64,000 bases of DNA from JANQPA01 sp964548175 (GTDB lineage: Bacteria > Bacteroidota > Bacteroidia > Chitinophagales > Saprospiraceae). The stretch spans positions 4,052 through 68,051 of the forward strand of contig CAZJQS010000027.1 of assembly GCA_964548175.1 (NCBI GenBank), read 5' to 3'. The notes beneath the pieces were generated by a model. It searched no databases and had not been told where the DNA came from. It worked only from the letters and a program-made list of their open reading frames with translations. Both the position numbers and the translations under genes were made by a program. This document shows, piece by piece, positions 37,493 to 46,651 of this stretch (position 1 is its first letter; every line of letters starts with the position of its first letter).

Positions 37493-37548
37493 CAGGTCAT
37501 TTCAAGGATAATCGGCCGCCAGCGGCTAATTATCCTTGAAATGACCTG
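37493..37548. repeat. 20-bp-arm hairpin in a divergent promoter region
   Basis: CAGGTCATTTCAAGGATAAT (37493-37512) and its exact complement (37529-37548), separated by 16 bases that contain a smaller GCCGC/GCGGC pairing. The flanking genes diverge (TonB_C protein from 37174 leftward, malQ from 37576 rightward), so this is not a gene terminator. The right arm ends only 27 bp before the malQ ATG. The rest of the roughly 400-bp spacer shows no gene. Confidence 0.8.
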
Positions 37549-37575
37549 AATTCATATCATAACATTGATCATTTG

Positions 37576-40272
37576 ATGAACATCATCTTCAACATTCAAT
37601 ACCACACCACCTTCGGGCAGCAACTGCTGATCTGCGGTAATCATCCCACTCTTGGGGATAATGACCCGGAGAAGGCTGTCTTTATGAATTACACGGACGA
37701 TGGCGTCTGGCAACACCTTCTGGAGTTGGAACTGGAAGGGCCGTTTTCCCTGGAATACTATTACCTTTTCAGAAGTGACAAAGAAGGCTATCTTTTTCCC
37801 GAACAGAAAAGGCGCCGACTGGAGATCGATCCGAGTGAATTTTCGGCGATAGAAGTGAGCGACCACTGGAGTTCAACGGGGCTGATCGATTATGCCTTTG
37901 ACACCCAGGTCTTTGACGTGTTGTTGTCCGATACGGAACCGAAAGCGGTTACTTTGATAACGCCCTACAATGCTGTTTTTGAGATCAGCGCCCCTTTGAT
38001 CGCTGAGCATCATACGCTTTGTCTATCCGGCAGTCATCCCGGAATGGGCGGCTGGAATACGGAATGGCCTGTCTTGATGCAGCGGGTAGGCAAGAACCGC
38101 TGGCGTGCCCAGGTGCAGTTGATGCCGTTTACCGGCATGGTGGAATATAAATATGGGCTTTACGACTTGCAGCAGCAGCAGTTCGTTGGCTTCGAGGGCG
38201 GCGACAACCGCGTCCTCGGTCTGGACGGCCGACATAAGAGCAGGCTGCTTAAAATAGCGGACGAAGGCTTTCGTCGGTCGCTTACCGGAAGTTGGCGCGG
38301 GGCAGGGGTGGCCATACCTGTGTTTTCCCTACGCACCAAAAGAGGAATGGGGGTAGGGGAGTTCCTCGATTTGAAAGAACTGGCCGACTGGGCAGGCGGC
38401 ATTGGCCTGAAAATGATCCAAATATTGCCCATCAACGATACTACAGCTTCCAACTCCTGGCTGGATTCCTATCCATATGCAGCTATTTCTGTGGTTGCTT
38501 TACATCCTTTATACCTTAATATCGACGCCCTGCCCTTTGCGGATGAAGGCGACCTTCCAAAGCGACTGGAAAGCGCGCGCAAAGAATTAAATAAAAAGGC
38601 CCAGGTTGATTATGAGGCGGTTATGGACCATAAATGGACGTTCATCAAGAAAATCTTCGCCGCCCACCAAGAGGAACTGCTTAAAGACAAGGGCTTTAAA
38701 AAATATTTTAAGGAACACCAAAAGTGGCTGGTTCCTTACGCTGCATTCTGTTATTTACGCGATCACTATCAAACGCCAGATTTTTCGAAATGGGAGGAAT
38801 ATGCTGAGTATCAACCGTCCAGGATCAATAAACTGACCGGCGCCAAGTCGAAAGTATACCCGGAAATTGCAATCCACTATTTTGTGCAGTACCAGTTGCA
38901 CCTTCAGTTGACCGAGGCGGTCGATTATGCCCACGAGAAAAACCTGGTGCTCAAAGGAGACATCCCGATCGGCATTTATCGCTACAGCGCCGACGCCTGG
39001 GTGGCGCCGGAACTCTATCACATGGATATGCAGGCCGGAGCGCCACCGGATGATTTTTCGCGCAAAGGACAAAACTGGGGTTTTCCCACCTACAACTGGG
39101 ATCGCATGGCGGAGGATCACTACTACTGGTGGCAACGCCGGTTCAGCCAACTTTCTCTTTATTTCGACTCTTTCCGCATTGACCATATTCTTGGTTTTTT
39201 CCGCATCTGGCAGATTCCCATGCATGCCGTGGAAGGCCTGATGGGCTTTTTTGAACCCGCCTTGCCGATTCAGGTCGATGAATTCGCCAAATGGGGTATT
39301 CCTTTTGATTATGATCGTTATTGCAAACCCTATATCAATGATGCGGTTATAGGTGAGTTGTTCGGTGAAAAAGCGGAGGCGGTGAAAAAGGAATTTCTGG
39401 AAAAAGATGAAGGAGAAGCCTATCGCTTTAAGGAAAAATTTGGCACTCAGCGCAAGATAGAAGCACATTTTAAGGCCCTTGAAGAAAGTGAAGAAAATAT
39501 CCAACTGCGAGACAATTTGTACGAGTTGATCTCCAACTTCCTTTTTATCGAGGTGGAAGGTTCCAACCGGACGCAATTCCATCCCCGCTGTGTGTACAAG
39601 TTTACGCTTTCTTTCCAGCATATGCCGGGTAATGTACAGCACCAGTTGATAGAGCTGTACAACGACTATTTCTACAACCGGCAGGAGGAATTCTGGCGCA
39701 CCCAGGGATTGAAAAAACTACCGGAATTAAAGGCCGCCACTAATATGCTCATCTGCGGAGAAGACCTGGGAATGGTGCCCAAATGCGTGCCTGAAGTCAT
39801 GGACCAGTTGGGCATCTTGAGCCTTGAGGTTCAGCGGATGCCGAAGAGGTTGGGAGAGACTTTCGCTCATCCCAAAAATGCACCTTATTTATCTGTGGTA
39901 ACTCCTTCTTCTCATGACACCTCCACCATCAGAGGCTGGTGGGAGGAGGATGCTCAACTCGTACAGCAGTTTTATAATGAAATGCTGGGGCAAACCGGCA
40001 AGGCGCCGGAGACTTGCACCCCCGAAATCTGCGCAGCCATCATCCGACAGCACCTTCATTCTCCTGCCATGTGGGCCGTTTTCCCCATTCAGGATTTTCT
40101 GGGCATCTCTGAAAAGCTGAGGCATCCCGATCCTCATGCAGAGCGGATCAATATCCCAGCCATCATCCCGCATTATTGGCGGTATCGGATGCATCTGAAT
40201 GTGGAGGACTTAAATAAAGAGGAAGCGTTTAATGCTGATTTGAAACATTATCTGTGGCTGGCGGGAAGATAA
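37576..40272 (+). CDS. malQ: 4-alpha-glucanotransferase with two CBM20 modules (DPE2-like)
   Basis: About 898 residues from the ATG at 37576 (the preceding TTG at 37573 is also in frame). Two N-terminal starch-binding CBM20 modules (about 1-100 and 115-225; LICGNHPTLGDNDPEKAVFM and LCLSGSHPGMGGWNTEWPVL) precede the GH77 catalytic region. GH77 motifs: RRFSQLSLYFDSFRIDHILG with the nucleophile Asp, ICGEDLGMVPKCVPEVM with the acid/base Glu, and TPSSHDTSTIRGWW with the third Asp. It transfers glucan segments between maltodextrins or glycogen. The CBM20-GH77 layout resembles plant DPE2 and Bacteroides MalQ. Monocistronic. Confidence 0.95.
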   Translation: MNIIFNIQYHTTFGQQLLICGNHPTLGDNDPEKAVFMNYTDDGVWQHLLELELEGPFSLEYYYLFRSDKEGYLFPEQKRRRLEIDPSEFSAIEVSDHWSSTGLIDYAFDTQVFDVLLSDTEPKAVTLITPYNAVFEISAPLIAEHHTLCLSGSHPGMGGWNTEWPVLMQRVGKNRWRAQVQLMPFTGMVEYKYGLYDLQQQQFVGFEGGDNRVLGLDGRHKSRLLKIADEGFRRSLTGSWRGAGVAIPVFSLRTKRGMGVGEFLDLKELADWAGGIGLKMIQILPINDTTASNSWLDSYPYAAISVVALHPLYLNIDALPFADEGDLPKRLESARKELNKKAQVDYEAVMDHKWTFIKKIFAAHQEELLKDKGFKKYFKEHQKWLVPYAAFCYLRDHYQTPDFSKWEEYAEYQPSRINKLTGAKSKVYPEIAIHYFVQYQLHLQLTEAVDYAHEKNLVLKGDIPIGIYRYSADAWVAPELYHMDMQAGAPPDDFSRKGQNWGFPTYNWDRMAEDHYYWWQRRFSQLSLYFDSFRIDHILGFFRIWQIPMHAVEGLMGFFEPALPIQVDEFAKWGIPFDYDRYCKPYINDAVIGELFGEKAEAVKKEFLEKDEGEAYRFKEKFGTQRKIEAHFKALEESEENIQLRDNLYELISNFLFIEVEGSNRTQFHPRCVYKFTLSFQHMPGNVQHQLIELYNDYFYNRQEEFWRTQGLKKLPELKAATNMLICGEDLGMVPKCVPEVMDQLGILSLEVQRMPKRLGETFAHPKNAPYLSVVTPSSHDTSTIRGWWEEDAQLVQQFYNEMLGQTGKAPETCTPEICAAIIRQHLHSPAMWAVFPIQDFLGISEKLRHPDPHAERINIPAIIPHYWRYRMHLNVEDLNKEEAFNADLKHYLWLAGR

Positions 40273-40303
40273 AATGACATAGCCGGTCATATATTTTTAT
40301 AGC

Positions 40304-40344
40304 CGGGGTTGTGTAAAAAGTCAGCTACTTTTTACACAACCCCG
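40304..40344. terminator. bidirectional hairpin terminator
   Basis: CGGGGTTGTGTAAAAAGT (40304-40321) and its exact complement (40327-40344), loop CAGCT, between convergent malQ and a leftward gene. The A- and T-runs within the arms allow termination in both directions. The left arm is one of the dispersed GGGGTTGTRYAAAAAGTC motifs. Confidence 0.8.
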
Positions 40345-40402
40345 CTGTAATAAAAATTTATAAGGAGGCGTAAAGATGTAAGCTGTTGATAAGGCAGCTT
40401 CA

Positions 40403-41236
40403 TTAGATTTTATTAAAATAGAAATACTGATTATCAGTACAATAACTCTGCCCTACCACAGCTAGCGGTTGCTCCAGCACCAACTCATCCAGGTCAAAGA
40501 ACTTGATCTTTACCGCCTGAATAACCGGCCCATTCTCTGAATCGCTGCAGTGCAGGTAGATGTATTTTCCGTCTTTTGACAATTCCCAGTGGCCGTTTTC
40601 CTGATACGATACATCGTCTTTGGAAATGATCGACTTCTGAAAACGGCCGTTGGCCTTGAAGTCAAAGATCACTCTTACGCCCTCCAGCGTGATGGTAGGG
40701 ATTTCCGGATTGCCGGTTGCTTGTAATTTTACCTGGGGAAGCATGTTCTCCCATTTTCCGATCAGTCCATCACGAAGATCATTCAACCTGGCCGCTGTTT
40801 TGGTCTCAACATAGGTGTAAGACAAAATTTCCTGGCTTTCCAGGTTAGTCAGTACGATGCCTTCGCAATTAGGAGCAATGCTGTAGAACAGAGGCTGCCT
40901 GGAAGGGCGTCTGAGAATGAGCATCAGATCGCTGTTTTGTTCGATGATGCTCCAGGTGGCCGTTTCTTTCTGATACAGTTGGTGATCATTTTCCCGGATC
41001 CATTCGGCCTGGCCGCAAGGTTCAAAAGAGATCATTTCCTGAACGAAATCGCCGCTGGACTCGTCCAGCCAAAGACCGGAAGTAAGATCGGCCCTTACCT
41101 GTTCGGCAAGGGAGAGGGATGGATCGATCTCTTCATAGGTCGATCGGCATCGAAAGTTGTCATGATCGGGGAGTTGGGCCGCGTGTGAAAAGAATACGAC
41201 CAATAGTCCTATAAAGGTCATCAGGGTTGATTTCAT
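40403..41236 (-). CDS. secreted lipocalin-like protein, unknown function
   Basis: 277 residues with a signal peptide (MKSTLMTFIGLLVVFFSHAA). Two similar beta-rich halves, each with a lipocalin-like/'DUF' pattern: ASGLW..; ATWSIIEQNSDLMLIL in the first; GLIGKWENMLPQ, FDFKANGRFQKSIISKDDVS, GHWELSKDGKYIYLHC and KIKFFDLDELVLEQP in the second. The GKW..F...G.F....WEL...L pattern is typical of Bacteroidota lipocalin-like proteins. Ligand unknown. Confidence 0.7.
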   Translation of the reverse strand: MKSTLMTFIGLLVVFFSHAAQLPDHDNFRCRSTYEEIDPSLSLAEQVRADLTSGLWLDESSGDFVQEMISFEPCGQAEWIRENDHQLYQKETATWSIIEQNSDLMLILRRPSRQPLFYSIAPNCEGIVLTNLESQEILSYTYVETKTAARLNDLRDGLIGKWENMLPQVKLQATGNPEIPTITLEGVRVIFDFKANGRFQKSIISKDDVSYQENGHWELSKDGKYIYLHCSDSENGPVIQAVKIKFFDLDELVLEQPLAVVGQSYCTDNQYFYFNKI

Positions 41237-41372
41237 CCTTCAAATTTTTTCAGTCAGGTTTGATAGTATACAGGTTCATTGATCAGTGCCGGAGAAAGTG
41301 AAAAAGTCCATTTTCCCCGGGCACTTTTTTCTGGTAATACAACAGATTTTATTCTAACTTATGATCAAATGC

Positions 41373-41393
41373 AGCTTAACTTTATGTTAAGCT
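41373..41393. promoter_or_regulatory. small dyad AGCTTAAC-N5-GTTAAGCT
   Basis: An 8+8-bp exact dyad in the 320-bp divergent spacer between the lipocalin-like gene (leftward) and recO (rightward). It could be an operator or a stem-loop. Nothing else with gene character is seen in this spacer. Confidence 0.35.
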
Positions 41394-41557
41394 TTGGCTG
41401 CTGTATTATCCGGTTTTAACGGGTTATTTCTTTATGTAATAGACTACACAAACACTAAAAAGTTGCAGAAGATTCCAAATTTTTTTCTGTTTTTAGTGTT
41501 AAAAAGCCTTAAAATAGAATAATATATTGCGAATGAAATTTTAAGTTTTTTCTACGA

Positions 41558-42283
41558 ATGATCACAAAAACTAGAGGGATTGTTTTCAGAGCTATAAAAT
41601 ATGGGGAAACCAGCCTCATCACCGAAATTTATACGGAAGAAAGAGGACTCCAGAAGTACATCATCAATGGGGTGCGGTCGGCTAAATCCAGGACCAGCGC
41701 CAGCCTTTTGCAGGTGATGTCCCTGCTGGAGATGGTGGCTTATCATCGTTCCGACAAGGATTTGCAACGCATCAAAGAGATCAAACCTGCTTACGTTTTT
41801 CAGCATATTCCATTTGATATCAAGAAAGGGGCTGTCGGCTTGTTCATGACGGAGATCGCTCGCAAGACCATTCGCGAAGAGGAGCAGAATGTTCCGCTGT
41901 TCAATTTCTTATTTCATGCTTTTGCTTTTCTGGACGAAACCCGCAGTTCGGTGGCCAATTACCATTTGTGCTTCTTGCTGCAGCTAAGTCGTTATCTGGG
42001 ATTTGCCCCGGGAGGGCAATACTGTGCCGATACGCCGGTCTTTGATCTTCGGGAAGGTCTTTACGTAAAGGGAACCCCTGCTGGCCAGGCATTCGTTGAA
42101 GGCTTGTCCAGCGCAGCACTGTACGCATTACTTCAAAGTCGCCTGGAAGAGGCTCATGAGGTAAGCATTCCTGCGGATGAGCGGAAAATACTACTTCGCC
42201 ATCTGATCGACTTTTACCGACTGCATGTGGAAAATCTACCTGTCATCAATGCGCACGCCATTTTGCAGGAAGTGTTTGGGTGA
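41558..42283 (+). CDS. recO: DNA repair protein RecO
   Basis: 241 residues. The N-terminal OB-fold MITKTRGIVFRAIKYGETSL and TEERGLQKYIINGVRSAKSR is diagnostic of RecO, followed by the helical domain with the LLQLSRYLGFAPGGQYC segment. RecO loads RecA onto SSB-coated DNA with RecR (and RecF) for gap repair. The family's zinc Cys cluster is reduced here to a single Cys, as in many Bacteroidota. Monocistronic, with a convergent terminator behind it. Confidence 0.92.
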   Translation: MITKTRGIVFRAIKYGETSLITEIYTEERGLQKYIINGVRSAKSRTSASLLQVMSLLEMVAYHRSDKDLQRIKEIKPAYVFQHIPFDIKKGAVGLFMTEIARKTIREEEQNVPLFNFLFHAFAFLDETRSSVANYHLCFLLQLSRYLGFAPGGQYCADTPVFDLREGLYVKGTPAGQAFVEGLSSAALYALLQSRLEEAHEVSIPADERKILLRHLIDFYRLHVENLPVINAHAILQEVFG

Positions 42284-42299
42284 GGGAATGGAAAAAATC

Positions 42300-42344
42300 T
42301 TTTGGCTGCTAAAAAAGTCTTCAAGATTTTTTTAGCAACCAAAA
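42300..42344. terminator. bidirectional hairpin terminator recO / LysM gene
   Basis: Arms TTTTGGCTGCTAAAAAA (42300-42316) and TTTTTTAGCAACCAAAA (42328-42344) pair with one mismatch; the loop contains a further CTT-C-AAG pairing. It lies between the convergent recO and LysM genes. Confidence 0.75.
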
Positions 42345-42357
42345 TAAAACTTTTGCG

Positions 42358-42738
42358 CTACGCAAAAGGAATCACTAACTCCTGATCCGGGTAGATCAAA
42401 TTAGGATCCTTCAGTATATCCGTATTGGCTTCGAAAATGGCCTTGTATTTCATCGGGTCGCCATAGTAGTGCTTGGCGATCTTGGACAGTGACTCTCCCT
42501 TCTGTACGGTGTGCTTGTGATAGTAATCAGTAATTTCTACCTTGATGTCAGCTTCGAGGTCAGAGGGCGGATCACCTCCGATCTCTTTGATCTTGTCCCA
42601 CATCAGGTCTTTGTGATACTGGGTTCTGGCTACTCCTCCGATTTTTAACAAGCCATCCAGTTCTTCTACATATCCATCTTTAACTTCGAATTTTTCGCCC
42701 AGGTTCAATACAGGTTGGTACTTCTCTTTTAGAGACAT
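42358..42738 (-). CDS. LysM domain protein (Kbp/YgaU-like)
   Basis: 126 residues from the ATG at 42738 (MSLKEKYQPVLNLGEKFEVK); longer upstream frames have no support. The C-terminal LysM domain (about 78-125; YHKHTVQKGESLSKIAKHYY and IYPDQELVIPFA) follows a BON-like N-terminal region with EELDGLLKIGGVARTQYHKD. This layout matches the E. coli potassium-binding protein Kbp (YgaU). No signal peptide is visible, as in Kbp, so it may be cytosolic. The 277 bp on its upstream side show no gene. Confidence 0.82.
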   Translation of the reverse strand: MSLKEKYQPVLNLGEKFEVKDGYVEELDGLLKIGGVARTQYHKDLMWDKIKEIGGDPPSDLEADIKVEITDYYHKHTVQKGESLSKIAKHYYGDPMKYKAIFEANTDILKDPNLIYPDQELVIPFA

Positions 42739-43015
42739 AAGTTGAGAATTTTTTGGGTTAACAAAAAAGTTTGGTTTTACGTTTTTTCCAAAGAAGTTGT
42801 TTGCTCTTTTGCACACTTTAGAATAATTCTTTTCCAGCGCTCTTTTCCTTGGGAAAAAGCAATTTACCCTAAAAAAAGAGGACTCGAAAACATATTGAGT
42901 AGAGTATTGATGGATGAAACAACCGTTCTTATGACGGAAAAAGCATTTAGTAGTCACAATGTAGCTAATGATAGGCTATTGAACAAATAAAAGTTCAGGT
43001 GATGCCGTTCTCCTT

Positions 43016-45667
43016 TTACCATTGGAATTCTACAAAAACATTTGGCGTAAAACCAAGTGCAGGACGGTCGTAAAAAAACAGCTGTGCGCCCTGCTGTGCA
43101 GACGGATCCGGAGGGATAATGTAATAAGGGCGCTCCCGGACATTGCGATGGCCGAAAAGATTGAATATCGAAATACCTGTCATCCACCGCTCTCCCTGCC
43201 TGCCATCCCAGCGACCGTAAACGCTCAGGTCTATGCGTTGATAAGCCGGTAAACGTTCATCATTCCTGACGGGAATACGGAGGTCGTAGTCCCAATAGTC
43301 GCCTTCTTCCATGTAATAGGCATCAACTCCACTGGGACGGGTGTAGGGCCGACCGGTATTGTAATGCCAGCCCAGCGAGACGCCCCAATTCGGATACTCC
43401 AGGATATTGGTCCAATTAATGGTGTGCCGCTGGTCGTGGTCGGCAAAAAAATATTCGCCATTGTTCAATGTAGGAAACCGGTACCTGACCTCGCCTACAC
43501 TCCAGGAAAGCCAGCTGTTAAAATGCCGCCATTTTTTTCTTACCAAAACATCGAATCCCCTAATGTCTGCCTGACCGACGGAAAACGGGTTGTCTTGCAG
43601 GGAGCCTAGTCTCAGGTTCAGAGAAGTCAGGTTAAAGGTTTCTTTTTCATAATACTCGGCGTCTATGATCCAGCCTTTTTGCTGCAACCGCAGCCCGGCC
43701 GACCATTGGTTGGACTGAACCAGTGGCAGGCCTTGCCCTTCCCCGGCAATGATCCAGATCTGTTCGCTAAGCCCCAGGTCATTATCGGTGATCATTTGGT
43801 TGACAAATTGAGCGTACCGTCCGATCGAGCTCTTAATCTGAAGGGGGAAACCCTGAACAGGCGTGTAATTAACGGACAACCTGGGAAGTAGAAGGAAACT
43901 TTCGTAAGGGGCGTAACGAATATGCCGCAGGCCAAAATCGACTAGCAACCGGTCGTTAATATTGAGGTCCCAGTCGAGATACAGGCTGTGAAGAGTGCCC
44001 CTGATGTTTTCCGTATAGGTATTAACTCGATCATTTTCCTCTTCCGCTACCTCAAAGTCTGCCTGATAAGCGGAACGGTGATAGCCAAAGTTTAGGGTTT
44101 GCCCGGGACGCCAGGACCAGCTGTTGTTCCACTGAAGCCCATTTTCCTGCATGTTGTTGTTTTGGAAAAAACGGAGGTCTCGTTCTCTTTCGAAGTCAGA
44201 AAGGATGTTTAGTGAAAAATCATATCTGTTCTTAAAAGAAGAAAAGATCCACTTCAGATTGGAACTTAGCCGATGGCTCCAGCGATGTTGAAGACTGGTG
44301 CTTGCGCCGGTATTACCGAGCTCTATCTGGTCCCGGGCTCGGAAATAAATAGTAGGCGCATCAAATAATACCTGATAATCCAGCCGGTCACTGCCCCTGT
44401 AGAAGCTGGTAGTCCAGGACGTTTGCTCATCGAAATTCCACTGCCATTTGGCGTTAAGGTCGAAAAAATAGAAGGAAGGCGTTAATTCTGCTTCCAGTGC
44501 TTGTTCGGATATCTGCTGCTCATTTTCTTCGATTTTACCATTACCGGCTACCTGGTCGAATAATTTTTTGTAGGTCGGGCTCTGGATGATATCCGTATAC
44601 GAACGGCGGACGGCCAGTTGCAGGCTCGCTTTTTCTTTGATGACCGGCAGGTTCAGATAGGCCTGGGCATTGATCAGGTTGAGGCTGACCTGGCCGCTCA
44701 GGCTGTCCCCGGGATCCGGACCGCGCATGTCGATCAGTCCTGAAACCCGGCCGCCCTGGCTGGCGTCAAAGTTGCCGGGATAGACCTTGATGGTTTGTAC
44801 GATATTGGGATTTACGGCTGTGAATAAACCGAAAAAGTGACCGATGTGTAAAATGGGAATGTCTTCCCAGAGGATCAGATTTTGATCCGGCGTGCCCCCG
44901 CGGATGTGAATATCAGCAGCTGATTCATTCGAACTGTGAATGCCGGGCAGCAACTGGACCATCCTCAGGATATCGTTCTCTCCCCAGCCCGGGAGCCGGC
45001 CCATGTCAGCAGGCCGGAGTTCAATGCCTTGCCCCAATCGAGACGGTTTTAAAAAGGAAATGGCGTAATCCCGGATCAACACTTCCACCAGGGACATGCC
45101 TGCTTCAGTGAGCTGCAACCGAAGGCAAGGCCTTCCTAAAAAGGCTTGCACAGGTATCGCATATGGCTGATAACCTACATAGGTGATCATTAGGGTATCA
45201 ACCGGTTTTTGGGAGATCGACAGAGAGAAAAAACCGGTTTCATCGGTGGTCGTTCCCATAGTCGTGCCTTTAAGGGCTATATTGGCGTAAGATAAGACCC
45301 GGTCGTCGGCTTCATCGGTCAAATAACCGCATATCTGTACCATTTCCTCTTCACTGGAAGAGGAGGGGGTATCTTTATGTTTTAAGATCAAGACATAGTT
45401 CTGGTCAGTAAACCTATAGGTTAACCCAAGGGGCGATAATAACTGATCGAGCAGTTCTTCGATGCCTGTTCCGCTGTATTTTTTTTCAGGGACAGTCAGG
45501 GAAGCAATGAGGTCATAATCATAGGCAAATGTGATTTTATGCTGTTTTTCCAGGCTTTTGAAAATGCTTTCCAGGCTGGTTTGGTCAAAATGCCAGACCG
45601 TTTCCTGAGCACGTAGCCCATCCAAAAGCAGGATGCATAGACCAACGATCAGGAAGATTTTTTTCAT
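43016..45667 (-). CDS. STN-domain TonB-dependent receptor (signal-transducing)
   Basis: 883 residues. Signal peptide (MKKIFLIVGLCILLLDGLRA). STN domain about 22-95 (ETVWHFDQTSLESIFKSLEK) for contact with the anti-sigma factor. Carboxypeptidase-like regulatory domain about 110-190. Plug about 205-320 (MVQLLPGIHSSNESAADIHI, then RGGTPDQNLILWEDIPI). 22-strand-type barrel ending in FVEFQW with a terminal aromatic. It imports an unidentified ligand at the outer membrane and should pass the signal to FecR. Its ATG overlaps the FecR stop (ATGA), so they are translationally coupled. No SusD partner, so it is not a classical glycan SusCD pair. Confidence 0.92.
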   Translation of the reverse strand: MKKIFLIVGLCILLLDGLRAQETVWHFDQTSLESIFKSLEKQHKITFAYDYDLIASLTVPEKKYSGTGIEELLDQLLSPLGLTYRFTDQNYVLILKHKDTPSSSSEEEMVQICGYLTDEADDRVLSYANIALKGTTMGTTTDETGFFSLSISQKPVDTLMITYVGYQPYAIPVQAFLGRPCLRLQLTEAGMSLVEVLIRDYAISFLKPSRLGQGIELRPADMGRLPGWGENDILRMVQLLPGIHSSNESAADIHIRGGTPDQNLILWEDIPILHIGHFFGLFTAVNPNIVQTIKVYPGNFDASQGGRVSGLIDMRGPDPGDSLSGQVSLNLINAQAYLNLPVIKEKASLQLAVRRSYTDIIQSPTYKKLFDQVAGNGKIEENEQQISEQALEAELTPSFYFFDLNAKWQWNFDEQTSWTTSFYRGSDRLDYQVLFDAPTIYFRARDQIELGNTGASTSLQHRWSHRLSSNLKWIFSSFKNRYDFSLNILSDFERERDLRFFQNNNMQENGLQWNNSWSWRPGQTLNFGYHRSAYQADFEVAEEENDRVNTYTENIRGTLHSLYLDWDLNINDRLLVDFGLRHIRYAPYESFLLLPRLSVNYTPVQGFPLQIKSSIGRYAQFVNQMITDNDLGLSEQIWIIAGEGQGLPLVQSNQWSAGLRLQQKGWIIDAEYYEKETFNLTSLNLRLGSLQDNPFSVGQADIRGFDVLVRKKWRHFNSWLSWSVGEVRYRFPTLNNGEYFFADHDQRHTINWTNILEYPNWGVSLGWHYNTGRPYTRPSGVDAYYMEEGDYWDYDLRIPVRNDERLPAYQRIDLSVYGRWDGRQGERWMTGISIFNLFGHRNVRERPYYIIPPDPSAQQGAQLFFYDRPALGFTPNVFVEFQW

Positions 45668-46602
45668 TCCTGTTGGGGTTTTGCTCTTAGGATCACCCTA
45701 TTGTCATCGGCGATTTGATAAGTCAGATTAAGGGGCTCGGTGATGTTGGTGAGTGCGGCTTCCAGGTTGTTGGTGGGAAAACCGCCGGTGTAGTTTCTTT
45801 GTGTGTTGCCGACCAGGGTGATCTGGACGTCGTAATGGTATTTGAGTTCCTGCAAGACTCTGGTGAGGGGCGCGGCTTCGAAGGTCACGACTCCTTTTGT
45901 CCAGGAAGGCGCCGTTGCGCTGGCGTCGACATTTTCGACAGTCCAATGCTCATTGATCCAGTAGGCTTTTTGTTTTGCGGTGATAATGGTTGATCTTGCA
46001 CCGGCGCTTACTTGTACCCGACCACTATAACAGTGTACTTCAAACTGCTCCTTTCGGTTCCAGACGTTAAATTCCGTACCGAGTACCTGGACTTTGCCAG
46101 AGGGAGTGCTCACGGTAAACTGACTGCCCTCTTCGACGGCAAAGTAGGCTTCGCCTTCCAGTTGTACATTACGATCTCGGCGCCAGTTTTTCGGATTGTA
46201 AGTCAGTGTGCTCCTGGCGTTCAGCTGTACGGTGGATCGGTCGGGCAAAGTGATGGTTTCTTGTTCTCCGTATTGGGTCAGGTATTCGATATTCCTGACC
46301 GGCCACAACAGCCAGATGGCGGCCACGAGCAAGAGTAAGCCGGCGGCAGCGGCGGCGTAATTTATCCAGGGCTGTATTTTTCTGATGCTTTTTCGTTCTT
46401 GGTTTTTAGCTTGTTGCAGCTGATTCCAGGCTTTTTCCATTTCATACGGCGGGGCAGATAGATCATCGGCCGCTTCTATGATCTTTTTGTATTCCTGGTA
46501 TGCTTCGGATGCTTCAAAGCGTACTTTTTCTTCTTCGCTGAGGTCTTTGTTGAGCCAGCGAGCCAGGAATGTGTCGTCGTTGTAGGGTGGTTGTTCTTTC
46601 AT
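45664..46602 (-). CDS. FecR-family anti-sigma factor
   Basis: 312 residues from the ATG at 46602 (MKEQPPYNDDTFLARWLNKD). The frame is open further upstream only through the tandem array, which is not coding. A cytosolic N-terminal region is followed by one membrane helix (INYAAAAAGLLLLVAAIWLL). The FecR periplasmic domain is next (TITLPDRSTVQLNARSTLTY, VQLEGEAYFAVEEGSQFTVS, VQVLGTEFNVW). A C-terminal DUF4974/STN-like domain closes it (VTFEAAPLTRVLQELKYHYD). It holds the ECF sigma factor until the TonB receptor signals. It is separated from the sigma gene by more than 500 bp of structured repeats, unusual for this gene pair. Confidence 0.93.
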   Translation of the reverse strand: MKEQPPYNDDTFLARWLNKDLSEEEKVRFEASEAYQEYKKIIEAADDLSAPPYEMEKAWNQLQQAKNQERKSIRKIQPWINYAAAAAGLLLLVAAIWLLWPVRNIEYLTQYGEQETITLPDRSTVQLNARSTLTYNPKNWRRDRNVQLEGEAYFAVEEGSQFTVSTPSGKVQVLGTEFNVWNRKEQFEVHCYSGRVQVSAGARSTIITAKQKAYWINEHWTVENVDASATAPSWTKGVVTFEAAPLTRVLQELKYHYDVQITLVGNTQRNYTGGFPTNNLEAALTNITEPLNLTYQIADDNRVILRAKPQQE

Positions 46603-46651
46603 GTTTCCGGTGTTTGGTTGTGTGTGGGTTAGGGTCGGGCTATGGCTTATC

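Noticed and set aside
38755..39642. A 295-codon open frame antisense to malQ
   Set aside because: It lies wholly inside the GH77 catalytic domain on the other strand and resembles no known family.
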